DNA of 64,000 bases, taken from NCBI RefSeq assembly GCF_018070025.1, contig NZ_JAGPYQ010000001.1, positions 186,001 through 250,000 on the forward strand. The letters run 5' to 3'. Numbering within the stretch: position 1 is the first letter of the stretch; each line of letters starts with the position of its first letter. Source of the stretch: Streptomyces liliiviolaceus (GTDB lineage: Bacteria; Actinomycetota; Actinomycetes; Streptomycetales; Streptomycetaceae). Positions 23,843 through 31,976 of the stretch are shown piece after piece. A program made the translations under genes and the position numbers. Under the pieces are notes generated by a model. The model saw only the letters and a list, made by a program, of their open reading frames with translations. It was not told where the DNA came from and made no database searches.

Positions 23843-25294
23843 TCAGAAGAAGTCCGCCCACGGCTGGTCCCAGATCTGCTTCACGCACAGGACGACGAAG
23901 AGCAGGCCCGCGATCGTCAGCATGGCGTTGCTCAGGAGTCCGTTGCGCCACTCGGGCGGTGTGCGGGAGGAGTTGAGGAGCCAGACCAGGGTGAGGGCCA
24001 GGAAGGGGAGGAAGGCCGCGCCCAGGACTCCGTACAGGATGATCAGGCGGAAGGGCTGGCCCTCGAAGAGCAGGATCATCGGCGGGAAGGTCAGCCACAG
24101 GAGGTAGGCGCGGAACGGCCAGGACTTCTCGTGGGCGCCTGATGCGACCTCCTCGCCGGAGGCGGGGGCGGGGGCAGGGGCGGGGGTTGTGATGTCCGGG
24201 GTGTCCGAGGTGGTGTTCTGCGGGTTCGTGCGTTGTGCGGCTGATGCCGCCCTGTCCTTGCGGAGGCGTTCCACGAAGTCCGCGAACATCAGGCTCACGC
24301 CGTGCCAGACGCCGATCAGCGAGGTGAAGGACGTGGCGAAGAAGCCGATCAGGAAGAACTTGGCGGTCGCCGTGCCGTACTCGTCCTCCAGGATGTCCCC
24401 CAGCTGGATCAGCCCCTTGTCGCCGCTCGCGATCGCGACGTTGGACGAGTGCAGGATCTCCGCCCCCACGAACAGCATGGCGATGACGAAGATGCCGGTG
24501 GTGATGTAGGCGACGCGGTTGTCGAGCCGCATCACCTTCATCCAGCCGGTGTTCGTCCAGCCCTTCGCGTTGACCCAGTAGCCGTACGCGGCGAGCGTGA
24601 TCGTGCCACCGACTCCACCGATCAGGCCGAGCGTGTTGAGGATCGAGTCCTTCTCGTCGGGGAGCACCGGGAGCAGGCCCGCGAACGCCTCGCCCAGGTT
24701 CGGGGTGACGCGGATCGCCAGGTAGACCGTGACGACGAACATGACGCCCACCAGGACCGTCATGACCTTCTCGAAGACCGCGTACTTGTTGAACCAGACG
24801 AAGACCAGACCCACCAGGCCGGTCAGGATCGCCCACCACTTGAGGTCCATCACGTCCGGGAACAGCGCTTGCAGGGGCAGGCCCGACGAGGACATGGCCG
24901 CCGCGCCGTAGACGAAGCCCCAGATCACGACGTACACGACGAAGAACCACGACGTCCAGCGGCCGAGGCTCGCCCAGCCGTCGAAGAGCGTCCGGCCGGT
25001 GGACAGGTGCCAGCGGCCCGCCGCCTCCGCGAGGGAGATCTTGACGAGGCAGCCGATCACGGCGGCCCACAGCAGGGTGTAGCCGAAGTTCGAGCCCGCG
25101 ATCAGGGTGGCGACGAGGTCGCCCGCGCCCACACCGGTCGCGGCGACCACGATTCCGGGGCCGATGTACTTCCAACTGGATTTACGAGGGGCGGCCACTT
25201 CATTTCCCGGTGGCCCTGGTGCCGTTGTTCCTCCCGGGGGTCCCGCCGTACTGCCCGAGCCCCTGGTGTCCGCGTGTCCCGAGGTGTCCGCCAT
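23843..25294 (-). CDS. Atypical Nramp-family membrane transporter
   Basis: 483 residues with about 11 membrane helices (GIVVAATGVGAGDLVATLIA, WWAILTGLVGLVFVW and others). The fold and length fit the Nramp/SLC11 family, but the two metal-binding motifs are missing: the DPGN of helix 1 is replaced by GVGAGD and the MPH of helix 6 by GGVGGT. The protein may move another substrate or work by a different mechanism. A Pro/Ala-rich cytoplasmic loop lies near residue 385. The N-terminus is disordered (Gly/Pro/Thr-rich, 30 residues). ATG 25294 has no ribosome-binding site, so the start is tentative. It is divergent from the carboxypeptidase gene. Confidence 0.78.
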   Translation of the reverse strand: MADTSGHADTRGSGSTAGPPGGTTAPGPPGNEVAAPRKSSWKYIGPGIVVAATGVGAGDLVATLIAGSNFGYTLLWAAVIGCLVKISLAEAAGRWHLSTGRTLFDGWASLGRWTSWFFVVYVVIWGFVYGAAAMSSSGLPLQALFPDVMDLKWWAILTGLVGLVFVWFNKYAVFEKVMTVLVGVMFVVTVYLAIRVTPNLGEAFAGLLPVLPDEKDSILNTLGLIGGVGGTITLAAYGYWVNAKGWTNTGWMKVMRLDNRVAYITTGIFVIAMLFVGAEILHSSNVAIASGDKGLIQLGDILEDEYGTATAKFFLIGFFATSFTSLIGVWHGVSLMFADFVERLRKDRAASAAQRTNPQNTTSDTPDITTPAPAPAPASGEEVASGAHEKSWPFRAYLLWLTFPPMILLFEGQPFRLIILYGVLGAAFLPFLALTLVWLLNSSRTPPEWRNGLLSNAMLTIAGLLFVVLCVKQIWDQPWADFF

Positions 25295-25562
25295 GCCGAT
25301 CAAGAAAGCGTAAAGAGATCCGCGGCACAAGAGGGCGTGCAGCGATCCCCACCTGATGTGCACAGCGTGAACTGCCTGTTCGAAGGGTGGTCGAGCGGCC
25401 GGAGCGGTTCTTTTTCGGCCTGATTCCGGTGTCGGGTTCCGGGCCAAGCTTGACCCGGACATGCCATGGCTCCACGATGAGCGCCACACCGCACAGCCAT
25501 CCCCCGCTCCAATCCCCACATTTCCGGTGATCCCGGATTCCATGGAGAAAACAGGAGGATCC

Positions 25563-26900
25563 ATGCGTTTTCGTGACAGACGTGGGCGGCGCTCCGCTGC
25601 TCTCGCCACGCTCCTCGCGCTGGCCCTCGCGGCGCCCGTCGCCGCCATGACCGACGCGGGAGCCGCCCCCGGCAAGGCTCCCGCCTCCGACACGGACGAG
25701 ATCCGCCAGTACGAGATCCATGTGCACGGCAGTACGTCCGCCGTCCGTACGGCGATCGCGCGGACCGGCGTCTCCATCGACGAGGCCGACGAAGAAACCG
25801 TCGTCGTCTCGGGACGCGCGTCCCAGGCGAAGGAACTGCGGCGGCTGGGGTACGAGGTCACCTCCCTCGGCGCCGCGCCCGACCGGTCCAGCGCCGCCGA
25901 CGTCGGTGTTCTCGACTTCCCCTCCGCCGACTCGCGCTATCACAACTACGCCGAGATGAACACGGAGATCGACCAGCGGCTGGCCGCCTACCCGAGCATC
26001 ATGAGCAAGCGCGTGATCGGGAAGTCGTACCAGGGCCGGGACATCGTCGCCATCAAGATCAGCGACAACGTCGCCACCGACGAGTCCGAGCCCGAGGTGC
26101 TGTTCACCCACCACCAGCACGCGCGCGAGCACCTCACCGTGGAGATGGCGCTGTATCTCCTGCGGGAGCTGGGCGCGGGGTACGGGTCCGACTCCCGCGT
26201 CACCAACATGGTGAACAACCGCGAGATCTGGATCGTGCCGGACCTCAACCCCGACGGCGGCGAGTACGACATCGCCACCGGCGCGTATCGGTCCTGGCGG
26301 AAGAATCGGCAGCCCAACAGTGGCAGTTCGGCCGTCGGGACCGATCTGAACCGCAACTGGAACTACCGGTGGGGGTGCTGTGGCGGGTCCTCCGGGTCCA
26401 CCTCGTCCGAGACCTACCGGGGCGCCTCGGCCGAGTCCGCGCCCGAGGTGAAGGTCGTCGCCGACTTCGTACGCAGCCGGGTCGTCGGCGGCACTCAGCA
26501 GATCAAGGCGGGCGTGGACTTCCACACGTACAGCGAGCTGGTGCTGTGGCCCTTCGGGTACACCACCGCGGACACCACGACCGGGATGACGCTGGACGAC
26601 CGCAACGCGTTCGCCGCGGTCGGGCAGAAGATGGCCGCGAGCAACGGGTACACGGCGGAGCAGGCGAGCGACCTGTACATCACCGACGGGTCGATCGACG
26701 ACTACCTCTGGGGCAGCCACAAGATCTTCTCGTACACCTTCGAGATGTATCCGTCGTCCAGTGGCGGGGGCGGGTTCTATCCGCCCGACGAGGTCATCGA
26801 ACGGGAGACCTCGCGGAACCGGGACGCGGTGCTGCAGCTTCTGGAGAACTCCGACTGCATGTATCGGTCCATCGGCAAGGAAGCGCAGTATTGCGGCTGA
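25563..26900 (+). CDS. Secreted zinc carboxypeptidase (M14)
   Basis: 445 residues. A twin-arginine-like basic start and hydrophobic signal segment (to about 34) are followed by a propeptide and a peptidase M14 domain. Zinc ligands are His186 and Glu189 (HAREH) and His321 (DFHTYSEL); the general base is Glu394 (YTFEMYP). It removes C-terminal residues from peptides outside the cell. The start follows AGGAGG by four bases, an almost ideal ribosome-binding site. It probably shares a control region with the divergent Nramp-like gene (268 bases). Confidence 0.92.
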   Translation: MRFRDRRGRRSAALATLLALALAAPVAAMTDAGAAPGKAPASDTDEIRQYEIHVHGSTSAVRTAIARTGVSIDEADEETVVVSGRASQAKELRRLGYEVTSLGAAPDRSSAADVGVLDFPSADSRYHNYAEMNTEIDQRLAAYPSIMSKRVIGKSYQGRDIVAIKISDNVATDESEPEVLFTHHQHAREHLTVEMALYLLRELGAGYGSDSRVTNMVNNREIWIVPDLNPDGGEYDIATGAYRSWRKNRQPNSGSSAVGTDLNRNWNYRWGCCGGSSGSTSSETYRGASAESAPEVKVVADFVRSRVVGGTQQIKAGVDFHTYSELVLWPFGYTTADTTTGMTLDDRNAFAAVGQKMAASNGYTAEQASDLYITDGSIDDYLWGSHKIFSYTFEMYPSSSGGGGFYPPDEVIERETSRNRDAVLQLLENSDCMYRSIGKEAQYCG

Positions 26901-27010
26901 TCCGTGCCTGATCCGTGCCTGACCTGCGGTCGGCTTTGACTTGGCGGGTCGGGGGCGGGTCGTGGGGAACTGGGCGTCCGTTGTGGCTGGGCGCTCAGTT
27001 CCCCGCGGGC

Positions 27011-27630
27011 CTAAGGGGTGGGTTCCGCTGTCTTGGATTCTTCGGGGTCGGCTTCGGGTTCGGCTTCGGTTTCCTCGAAGTAGGTGTCGAGGACCTCGTC
27101 CAAGCTCGTTTCCCAGAGTTTGAAGTCCGAGCGTGACTTCGCCTCGATCTCCAAGGGGTACCAGCGGCGGTCCGGCGTGTGCACCGTGATGGTGAAACGC
27201 TTCCCGAAGCGCGGGGACTCCGTCTCCACCGCGCCGATCTCGTCCCAGCGGAACTCGGCCTCCTGGTCGTCCAGGGTCAGCCGTACGCCCTTGTGGTCCG
27301 CGACGATCTTCGCGCGGCGGTCGGAGGCCTCGAAGACCGGGGCCCCCTCGGGGGCCGGCGTCTCGTCCGGGGCCGGCGTCTCGTCCGGGGCCGAGGTGCC
27401 GTCCGGGGTCGGGGCGTCGTCGGACTCGGCTCGCTCGGGCTTGCTGGAGGGTTCCTGTTCCTCCTTCGTCGCCGTGTCGTGGGGCGCCGTCCCGGAGGAG
27501 ACGGCGTCCACGGCTCCGGCTTCGCGGCTGCGGGCGCGGCGGGGCGCGGGCCCGTGATGCCGGGCACGGCCGCCGGGTCGACCGCGGCACCTTGCAGGGG
27601 CTGGATGTTGGGTCCTATGCGCTGCTCCAC
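27011..27630 (-). pseudogene. Conserved hypothetical gene split by a frameshift near 27512
   Basis: Two frames join to form one recognisable Streptomyces protein. Codons from GTG 27630 read MEQRIGPNIQ...PAAPAAAKPEP with coding-like third positions to about 27513. From 27511 the -1 frame continues VDAVSSGTAP..., through an acidic Pro/Glu linker, to the conserved domain FEASDRRAKIVADHKG, EFRWDEIGAVETE and RFTITVHTPDRRWYPLE. At the switch point third-position G/C falls in the first frame and is near complete in the second. One base is apparently missing. This is either a real inactivating change or a sequencing error; translation from GTG 27511 would still make the C-terminal domain. Function unknown; the domain resembles a PH-like or DUF-type beta fold. 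Confidence 0.65.
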
Positions 27631-27696
27631 AGCGGGCAGTATGGTCGACGATCCTGTGTCAGGAACAGTCGGACTCCGGTTCGTCCCGCTACATCG

Positions 27697-29256
27697 TTAT
27701 ATGAAGACGCTCAGTGCCGCCGCCATCGCGAAGCCCGCCACCGACAGCACCGTCTCCAGGACCGTCCACGACTTGAGGGTGTCGCGTTCGCTGATGCCGA
27801 AGTACTTGGCGACGATCCAGAAGCCGCCGTCGTTGACGTGCGAGGCGAAGATCGAACCGGCCGAGATCGCCATGATGATCAGCGCCAGGTGCGCCTGGGA
27901 CAGGTCCTGGCCCTCCACCAGCGGGACCACGATGCCCGCCGTGGTGACGATCGCCACCGTTGCCGAACCCTGGGCGACGCGCAGGACGACCGAGATCAGG
28001 TACGCCAGCACGATGACCGGCAGGCCCACGTCGTTGAACGTGTCCGCGAGCGCGTCCGCGATGCCCGAGCCCTTGAGAACCGCGCCGAAGACCCCGCCCG
28101 CGCCCACCACCAGCAGGATGTTGCCCACCGGCTTGAGGGATGACGTGGAGACCGTTTCGAGGGACTTGCGGGACCAGCCGCGCCTGATGCCCAGCAGGTA
28201 GTACGCCATCAGCAGCGCGATCGTCAGCGCGACGAAGGGGTGGCCGAAGAACTCGACGACCGAGCGGAAGGTCGAGGGGTCCAGCGCGATCGAGGAGAAC
28301 GTCGCGGCCAGGATCAGCAGCAGGGGGGTGCCGATGATGAGGAAGACCGTGGGGAGGGAGACCGGTTCTTCCGCGTAGTCGTCGGGGGTCGTGGTGGTGG
28401 CGACAGTTCCCGCTTCGCCTGCGGCCGCGTTGTCGGGTGTTCCCGTGGAGCGGGCTGCCGCCCGGCGGGCCGCGCGCTCCTCGGCCACCGCCGCCTTCGC
28501 CTCGTCCGCCGCCTCCAGCATGTCCTGCGGTACGGGGACGAAGAGGCGCTTGCCGATCCAGGCCGCGTACGCCCAGGCCGCGAGGACCGCCGGGATGCCC
28601 ACGACGATGCCCATCAGGATGACCCAGCCGAGGTCCACCTTGAACAGGCCCGCTGCGGCCACCGGGCCGGGGTGCGGGGGCAGGAACGCGTGCGTCATCG
28701 ACAGGCCCGCGAGCAGCGGCATGCAGTACAGCAGGATCGACTTGCCCGAGCGCTTGGCTGCCGCGTAGACGATCGGCGCCAGGACGAAGATGCCCACGTC
28801 GAAGAAGACCGGGATGCCGAAGATCAGGCCGGTCAGGCCCATGGCGAGCGGGGCCCGCTTCTCGCCGAAGAGGTTCAGCAGGCGGGTGGAGAGTGCCTCT
28901 GCTCCGCCCGACACCTCCAGGATCGCGCCCAGCATCGTGCCCAGGCCGATGATGATCGCCACGTGGCCGAGGATGCCGCCCATGCCCGACTCGATCATCG
29001 AGACGGACGCCGATCGCTGGACCGTGCCGAAGAGTTCCGTGACGGAGAGGCCGGCGGAGAGGCCCACGGCTATGGAGACCGCCAGCAGGGCTACGAACGG
29101 CTGGAGTCTGACCTTGATGATCAGGACCAGCAGAAGAACGATGCCCAGGGCCGCGACGGTCAGGAGTCCTGCCGTGCCGTCCAGGAGGAGGAGCAGGCCT
29201 CCTGTGTGGGGTGGGGTTTCTGGGGCTGGTGGGGCTGCTGCGAGGAGCGGTGTCAT
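27697..29256 (-). CDS. GntP-family permease (gluconate / D-serine type)
   Basis: 519 residues with about 12-14 membrane helices. Family landmarks include GMGGILGHVAIIIGLGTMLGAILEVSGGAEALS, given here only by its ends (GMGG to EALS, about 92-124), HAFLPPHPGPVAAAG and AQGSATVAIVTTAGI. A cytoplasmic Ala/Glu/Arg-rich loop lies near 255-300. GntP proteins import gluconate, related sugar acids or, as in DsdX, D-serine. Because the neighbouring genes process D-amino acids, D-serine or a similar compound is at least as likely as gluconate. It is the last gene of the kinase-IclR-ridA-permease run, 154 bases after ridA. Confidence 0.88.
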   Translation of the reverse strand: MTPLLAAAPPAPETPPHTGGLLLLLDGTAGLLTVAALGIVLLLVLIIKVRLQPFVALLAVSIAVGLSAGLSVTELFGTVQRSASVSMIESGMGGILGHVAIIIGLGTMLGAILEVSGGAEALSTRLLNLFGEKRAPLAMGLTGLIFGIPVFFDVGIFVLAPIVYAAAKRSGKSILLYCMPLLAGLSMTHAFLPPHPGPVAAAGLFKVDLGWVILMGIVVGIPAVLAAWAYAAWIGKRLFVPVPQDMLEAADEAKAAVAEERAARRAAARSTGTPDNAAAGEAGTVATTTTPDDYAEEPVSLPTVFLIIGTPLLLILAATFSSIALDPSTFRSVVEFFGHPFVALTIALLMAYYLLGIRRGWSRKSLETVSTSSLKPVGNILLVVGAGGVFGAVLKGSGIADALADTFNDVGLPVIVLAYLISVVLRVAQGSATVAIVTTAGIVVPLVEGQDLSQAHLALIIMAISAGSIFASHVNDGGFWIVAKYFGISERDTLKSWTVLETVLSVAGFAMAAALSVFI

Positions 29257-29309
29257 GGGGAGGGCCTCTTCTTCGGGGCAGGGTGTGGGGTGGGGCCGGG
29301 GCGGGGGGT

Positions 29310-29342
29310 GGGGTTTGGGGTGGGGTTTGGGGTGGGGTTTGG
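29310..29342. repeat. G-rich tandem repeat upstream of the GntP gene
   Basis: GGGGTTTGGGGT repeats about 2.7 times on the plus strand, preceded by more G-runs from 29278. Six or more G4 runs separated by short loops could form a G-quadruplex in the DNA strand opposite the transcript's sense strand. It lies between ridA and the permease gene. Confidence 0.6.
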
Positions 29343-29410
29343 AGCATGTTTTTGGGCAGGGGGTATCGCCGTACGTCGTGCGGGGGGGGTGTGGGGGGTG
29401 GGGCGGCGTT

Positions 29411-29824
29411 TTACGCGGTCAGGACCGCCAAGGCGTCGATCTCGATCAGGAGGCCCGCGGGCAGGCCCACGTAGACCGTGGTGCGGGCCGCCGGGGGTAC
29501 GGTGAGCTTCTGGTCCTCGAAGTACTCGTTGTAGATCGCGTTCATCTCTGCGAAGTGGTCCACGTCCGTGAGGTAGACGCGAATCATCATCGCGTCGTCC
29601 CAGGAGGCGCCGCCCTCTTCGAGGATCGCCTTGACGTTGGCGAGCGTCTGGAGCGTCTGCTCGCGCAGGGTCGGTCCCGCGGGGGTCGGCGGCTGGCCCT
29701 CCACCGCGGGCAGGAAGCCGACCTGGCCCGCGACCTGGAGGATGTTGCCCTTCCTGACGCCGTGCGAGAACTTCGCGGGCGGGGTGGTGTGGGTCTTGGG
29801 GGTGAGGGCGGTCTTGTCGGTCAT
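29411..29824 (-). CDS. ridA: RidA-family enamine/imine deaminase
   Basis: 137 residues of the YjgF/YER057c/UK114 fold. It keeps Arg114 (PPAARTTVYV), needed for hydrolysing reactive enamines/imines such as 2-aminoacrylate, which PLP-dependent serine and threonine dehydratases release. That fits the D-serine-dehydratase-like gene nearby. The start overlaps the IclR stop by four bases (ATGA), so both are translated together. Confidence 0.9.
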   Translation of the reverse strand: MTDKTALTPKTHTTPPAKFSHGVRKGNILQVAGQVGFLPAVEGQPPTPAGPTLREQTLQTLANVKAILEEGGASWDDAMMIRVYLTDVDHFAEMNAIYNEYFEDQKLTVPPAARTTVYVGLPAGLLIEIDALAVLTA

Positions 29825-30585
29825 GAGCTGTGTTCCTTCGTCGGGTTCTTGCCTGAGTACTCGGCGCTGATGGCCTCCGCGGTGCGGCGGACCAGGGGGA
29901 GCAGTGTGAGGAGTTCGTCCGCCGTGACCACTACGTTCGGGGCCGAGACGGACATCGCTGCCACTACGCGTCCGTCGGTGCCCCGGATGGGGGCGGCCAC
30001 GCAGTTGATGGACTCCTCGTGGCCTCCGAGGTCGGTGGCCCAGCCCTGTTCTCCGACCTTGTCCAGTTCCCGCAGGAAGGCGGGGGCGCTGGGGGTCGAA
30101 CGGGCCGTGTACATGGGGTAGTCGAGCTTCTCCGCGAAGGCGCGGCGCTCGGGGTCGGGGAGGTCCGCGAGGAGGAGCTTCGCCACGGCGGCCACGGTGA
30201 TCGCTACCGGTTTGCCGATGCGGGAGTACATGCGGACCGGGTAGCGGCTGTCGACCTTGTCGATGTAGAGGACCTCGCCGTCCTCGTGGACCGCCAGGTG
30301 GACCGTGTGGCCGATATTTTCGTTGAGGCGTACGAGGTGGGGGTGGGCGATCTCGCGGACGTCCAGGTTCTCCACGGCTTCCTGCGCGAGCGCGAAGAGG
30401 CGGGCGCCCAGGCGGTAGCGCTGATCGGACTGGCGGTAGACCAGGCCGTGTTCGTGGAGGGTGCGCAGGAGCCGGAGGGCGGTGGACTTGTGGACGTCCA
30501 GGCGGTCGGCGACCTGTCCTAGGTCGGCGGGGCCCTCGGCGAGCAGCGGCAGGATGCTCAGCGCTCGGTCGACTGTCTGGCTCAT
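29821..30585 (-). CDS. IclR-family transcriptional regulator
   Basis: 254 residues: an N-terminal winged helix (VDRALSILPLLAEGPADL, VHKSTALRLLRTLHEHGLV) and a C-terminal IclR effector domain (IGHTVHLAVHEDGEVLYIDKV, SINCVAAPIRGTDGRVVAAMSVSAP). It overlaps both the kinase upstream and ridA downstream by four bases. It most likely controls the two divergent operons of this D-amino-acid module. GGAGG lies upstream of ATG 30585. Confidence 0.92.
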   Translation of the reverse strand: MSQTVDRALSILPLLAEGPADLGQVADRLDVHKSTALRLLRTLHEHGLVYRQSDQRYRLGARLFALAQEAVENLDVREIAHPHLVRLNENIGHTVHLAVHEDGEVLYIDKVDSRYPVRMYSRIGKPVAITVAAVAKLLLADLPDPERRAFAEKLDYPMYTARSTPSAPAFLRELDKVGEQGWATDLGGHEESINCVAAPIRGTDGRVVAAMSVSAPNVVVTADELLTLLPLVRRTAEAISAEYSGKNPTKEHSS

Positions 30586-31835
30586 GGGGTCGGTACCTCC
30601 TCCTGGGCCCGGTCTGCGGTGTTCGTCCAGCCAGGGGCGAGTCGAAGTCTCCCCCACTCCGTGTCGTCCAGGGCGGCGAGGCGGTCGGCGTGGGCGCGGG
30701 AGGGGGGTGCGGCCAGGTCTCCGGAGGTGGTGAGGGCTGCCGCGGCCATGAGGTGGCCGTGGCGGAGGCGGTGCTTCGGGGGGAGGCCGCGGAGGGTCGC
30801 CGAGAGGAAGCCTGCCGCGAAGGCGTCTCCTGCTCCCACTGTGGCCACTACGTCCACCTTGAGGGCGTTGGCCTCTGTCACTGTGTCGCCCTCGCGTGGG
30901 GGGCGGGGCGGGGGCGTACCGGGGGGTGTCCGTCCTCGGTCCGGTGCGGAAGAGGGGGCTTTGGAGGGGAGGGCGGTGGACGCACCGGCGCCTGCGGGCG
31001 AACACCCCCCGGTACGCCCCCTCGCGTCCGTGGGCGCGTGCGGGTGCGTGGAGGGGGTCGACTCGAAGACCGTGGCGCCTTGGCTGCCGTTCTTGATCAC
31101 CAGGGTTCGGGGTTCCGGGAGTGCCTCTCGGATGGCTGTGGGGCCGCCTGTGATGCCCCAGGCCTCCTCTGCCTCGTCCTCGCCCACGAAGACCAGGTCC
31201 GCGCCTCGGGCCAGGGCGAGGAGGGTGTCGCCCGCCGTGGTGGCGTCCGGCCAGAGACCCTGTCGGTAGTTCACGTCGAAGGAGATCAACGGGCGGGTGG
31301 GGTGGCTTGGGCGGGTGGGGTGGGCCGTTAGGGATTTCAGGAGGCTCAGGCAGGTGGTGGAGAGGGCTGCCGTGATGCCGGAGAGGTGGAGGATGTCCGT
31401 CGCTTGGAGGGTCTTGAGGTCGACCGTGGTGGGGGACATGGCTGAAGCCGCGGAGCCTGCGCGGTAGTACGCCACTTCGTGGGCGTCTGTCGCTCTGTCG
31501 CCGGCCGTGCGGAAGTAGATGCCTGTGGGGCGGGTGGGGTCGCGTTCCACGGCGGAGGTGTCCACGCCGTAGGACCCGATCGTCTCCAGGAGGTGGTCGC
31601 CGAAGCCGTCCGCGCCGACCCTGCTGACCCACTTGGTGGTGTGGCCTGCGGCTGCCAGGACGCACGCCACGTTGGATTCCGCGCCGCCGATCGCGCGCTC
31701 GAACGTCGGTACGTCGGCGAGGCGGCCCGGGCGGGAGGGGAGGAACGTGACCATGGACTCGCCGAGGGTGACGACCTCCGCCGCGGCCGGAGGGCGCTGG
31801 GTGTCGTCGCGTTCGGACGGTCCGGTGGCGGTCAC
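30582..31835 (-). CDS. PfkB-family sugar (2-keto-3-deoxygluconate-like) kinase with an inserted loop
   Basis: 417 residues from GTG 31835. Features: GESMVTFLP, substrate-binding GGAESNVACVLAAAG, and the anion-hole motif VGAGDAFAAGF with catalytic Asp. This pattern fits KDG kinases of the PfkB family. About 55-60 extra residues of low-complexity Pro/Gly/Arg/Ser sequence (roughly 258-318) lie just before the GAGD motif, where relatives have a short loop. The DNA of this insert carries a 19-base inverted repeat typical of intergenic elements. The frame is kept, so the kinase may still fold. First gene of the run kinase-IclR-ridA-GntP. Confidence 0.83.
   Translation of the reverse strand: MTATGPSERDDTQRPPAAAEVVTLGESMVTFLPSRPGRLADVPTFERAIGGAESNVACVLAAAGHTTKWVSRVGADGFGDHLLETIGSYGVDTSAVERDPTRPTGIYFRTAGDRATDAHEVAYYRAGSAASAMSPTTVDLKTLQATDILHLSGITAALSTTCLSLLKSLTAHPTRPSHPTRPLISFDVNYRQGLWPDATTAGDTLLALARGADLVFVGEDEAEEAWGITGGPTAIREALPEPRTLVIKNGSQGATVFESTPSTHPHAPTDARGRTGGCSPAGAGASTALPSKAPSSAPDRGRTPPGTPPPRPPREGDTVTEANALKVDVVATVGAGDAFAAGFLSATLRGLPPKHRLRHGHLMAAAALTTSGDLAAPPSRAHADRLAALDDTEWGRLRLAPGWTNTADRAQEEVPTP
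30911..31020. repeat. Inverted-repeat element inside the kinase gene
   Basis: GGGGCGTACCGGGGGGTGT (30911-30929) is perfectly complementary to 31002-31020, with 72 bases between. It coincides with the low-complexity insert of the sugar kinase. The CGTACCGGGGGGTGT word is of the kind seen in Streptomyces intergenic elements. Confidence 0.75.
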
Positions 31836-31925
31836 GGTGGTGGGGGCTCCTGTCTCTGCCGTGGGTCTGGGCGGCTCCGTTGACCCGGCGTTGGCCGAGA
31901 TGTTAGACAGCAGTAAGCGTGATAC

Positions 31926-31955
31926 GCAATGGCCGTTGCGGAGAATGCAATGGCC
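31926..31955. promoter_or_regulatory. Direct repeats GCAATGGCC, candidate IclR operator
   Basis: GCAATGGCC occurs at 31926-31934 and 31947-31955, 21 bases (two turns) apart, and inverted GCAA/TTGC pairs lie between them. The site is in the 141-base divergent region, 22-50 bases before the plus-strand start. Binding of the adjacent IclR regulator is inferred. Confidence 0.5.
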
Positions 31956-31976
31956 TCTATGAAGGAGGCTCGCACT

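Noticed and set aside
29257..29410. Small coding gene between ridA and the GntP gene
   Set aside because: The gap is G-rich tandem repeat with no start codon plus ribosome-binding site on the transcribed strand.
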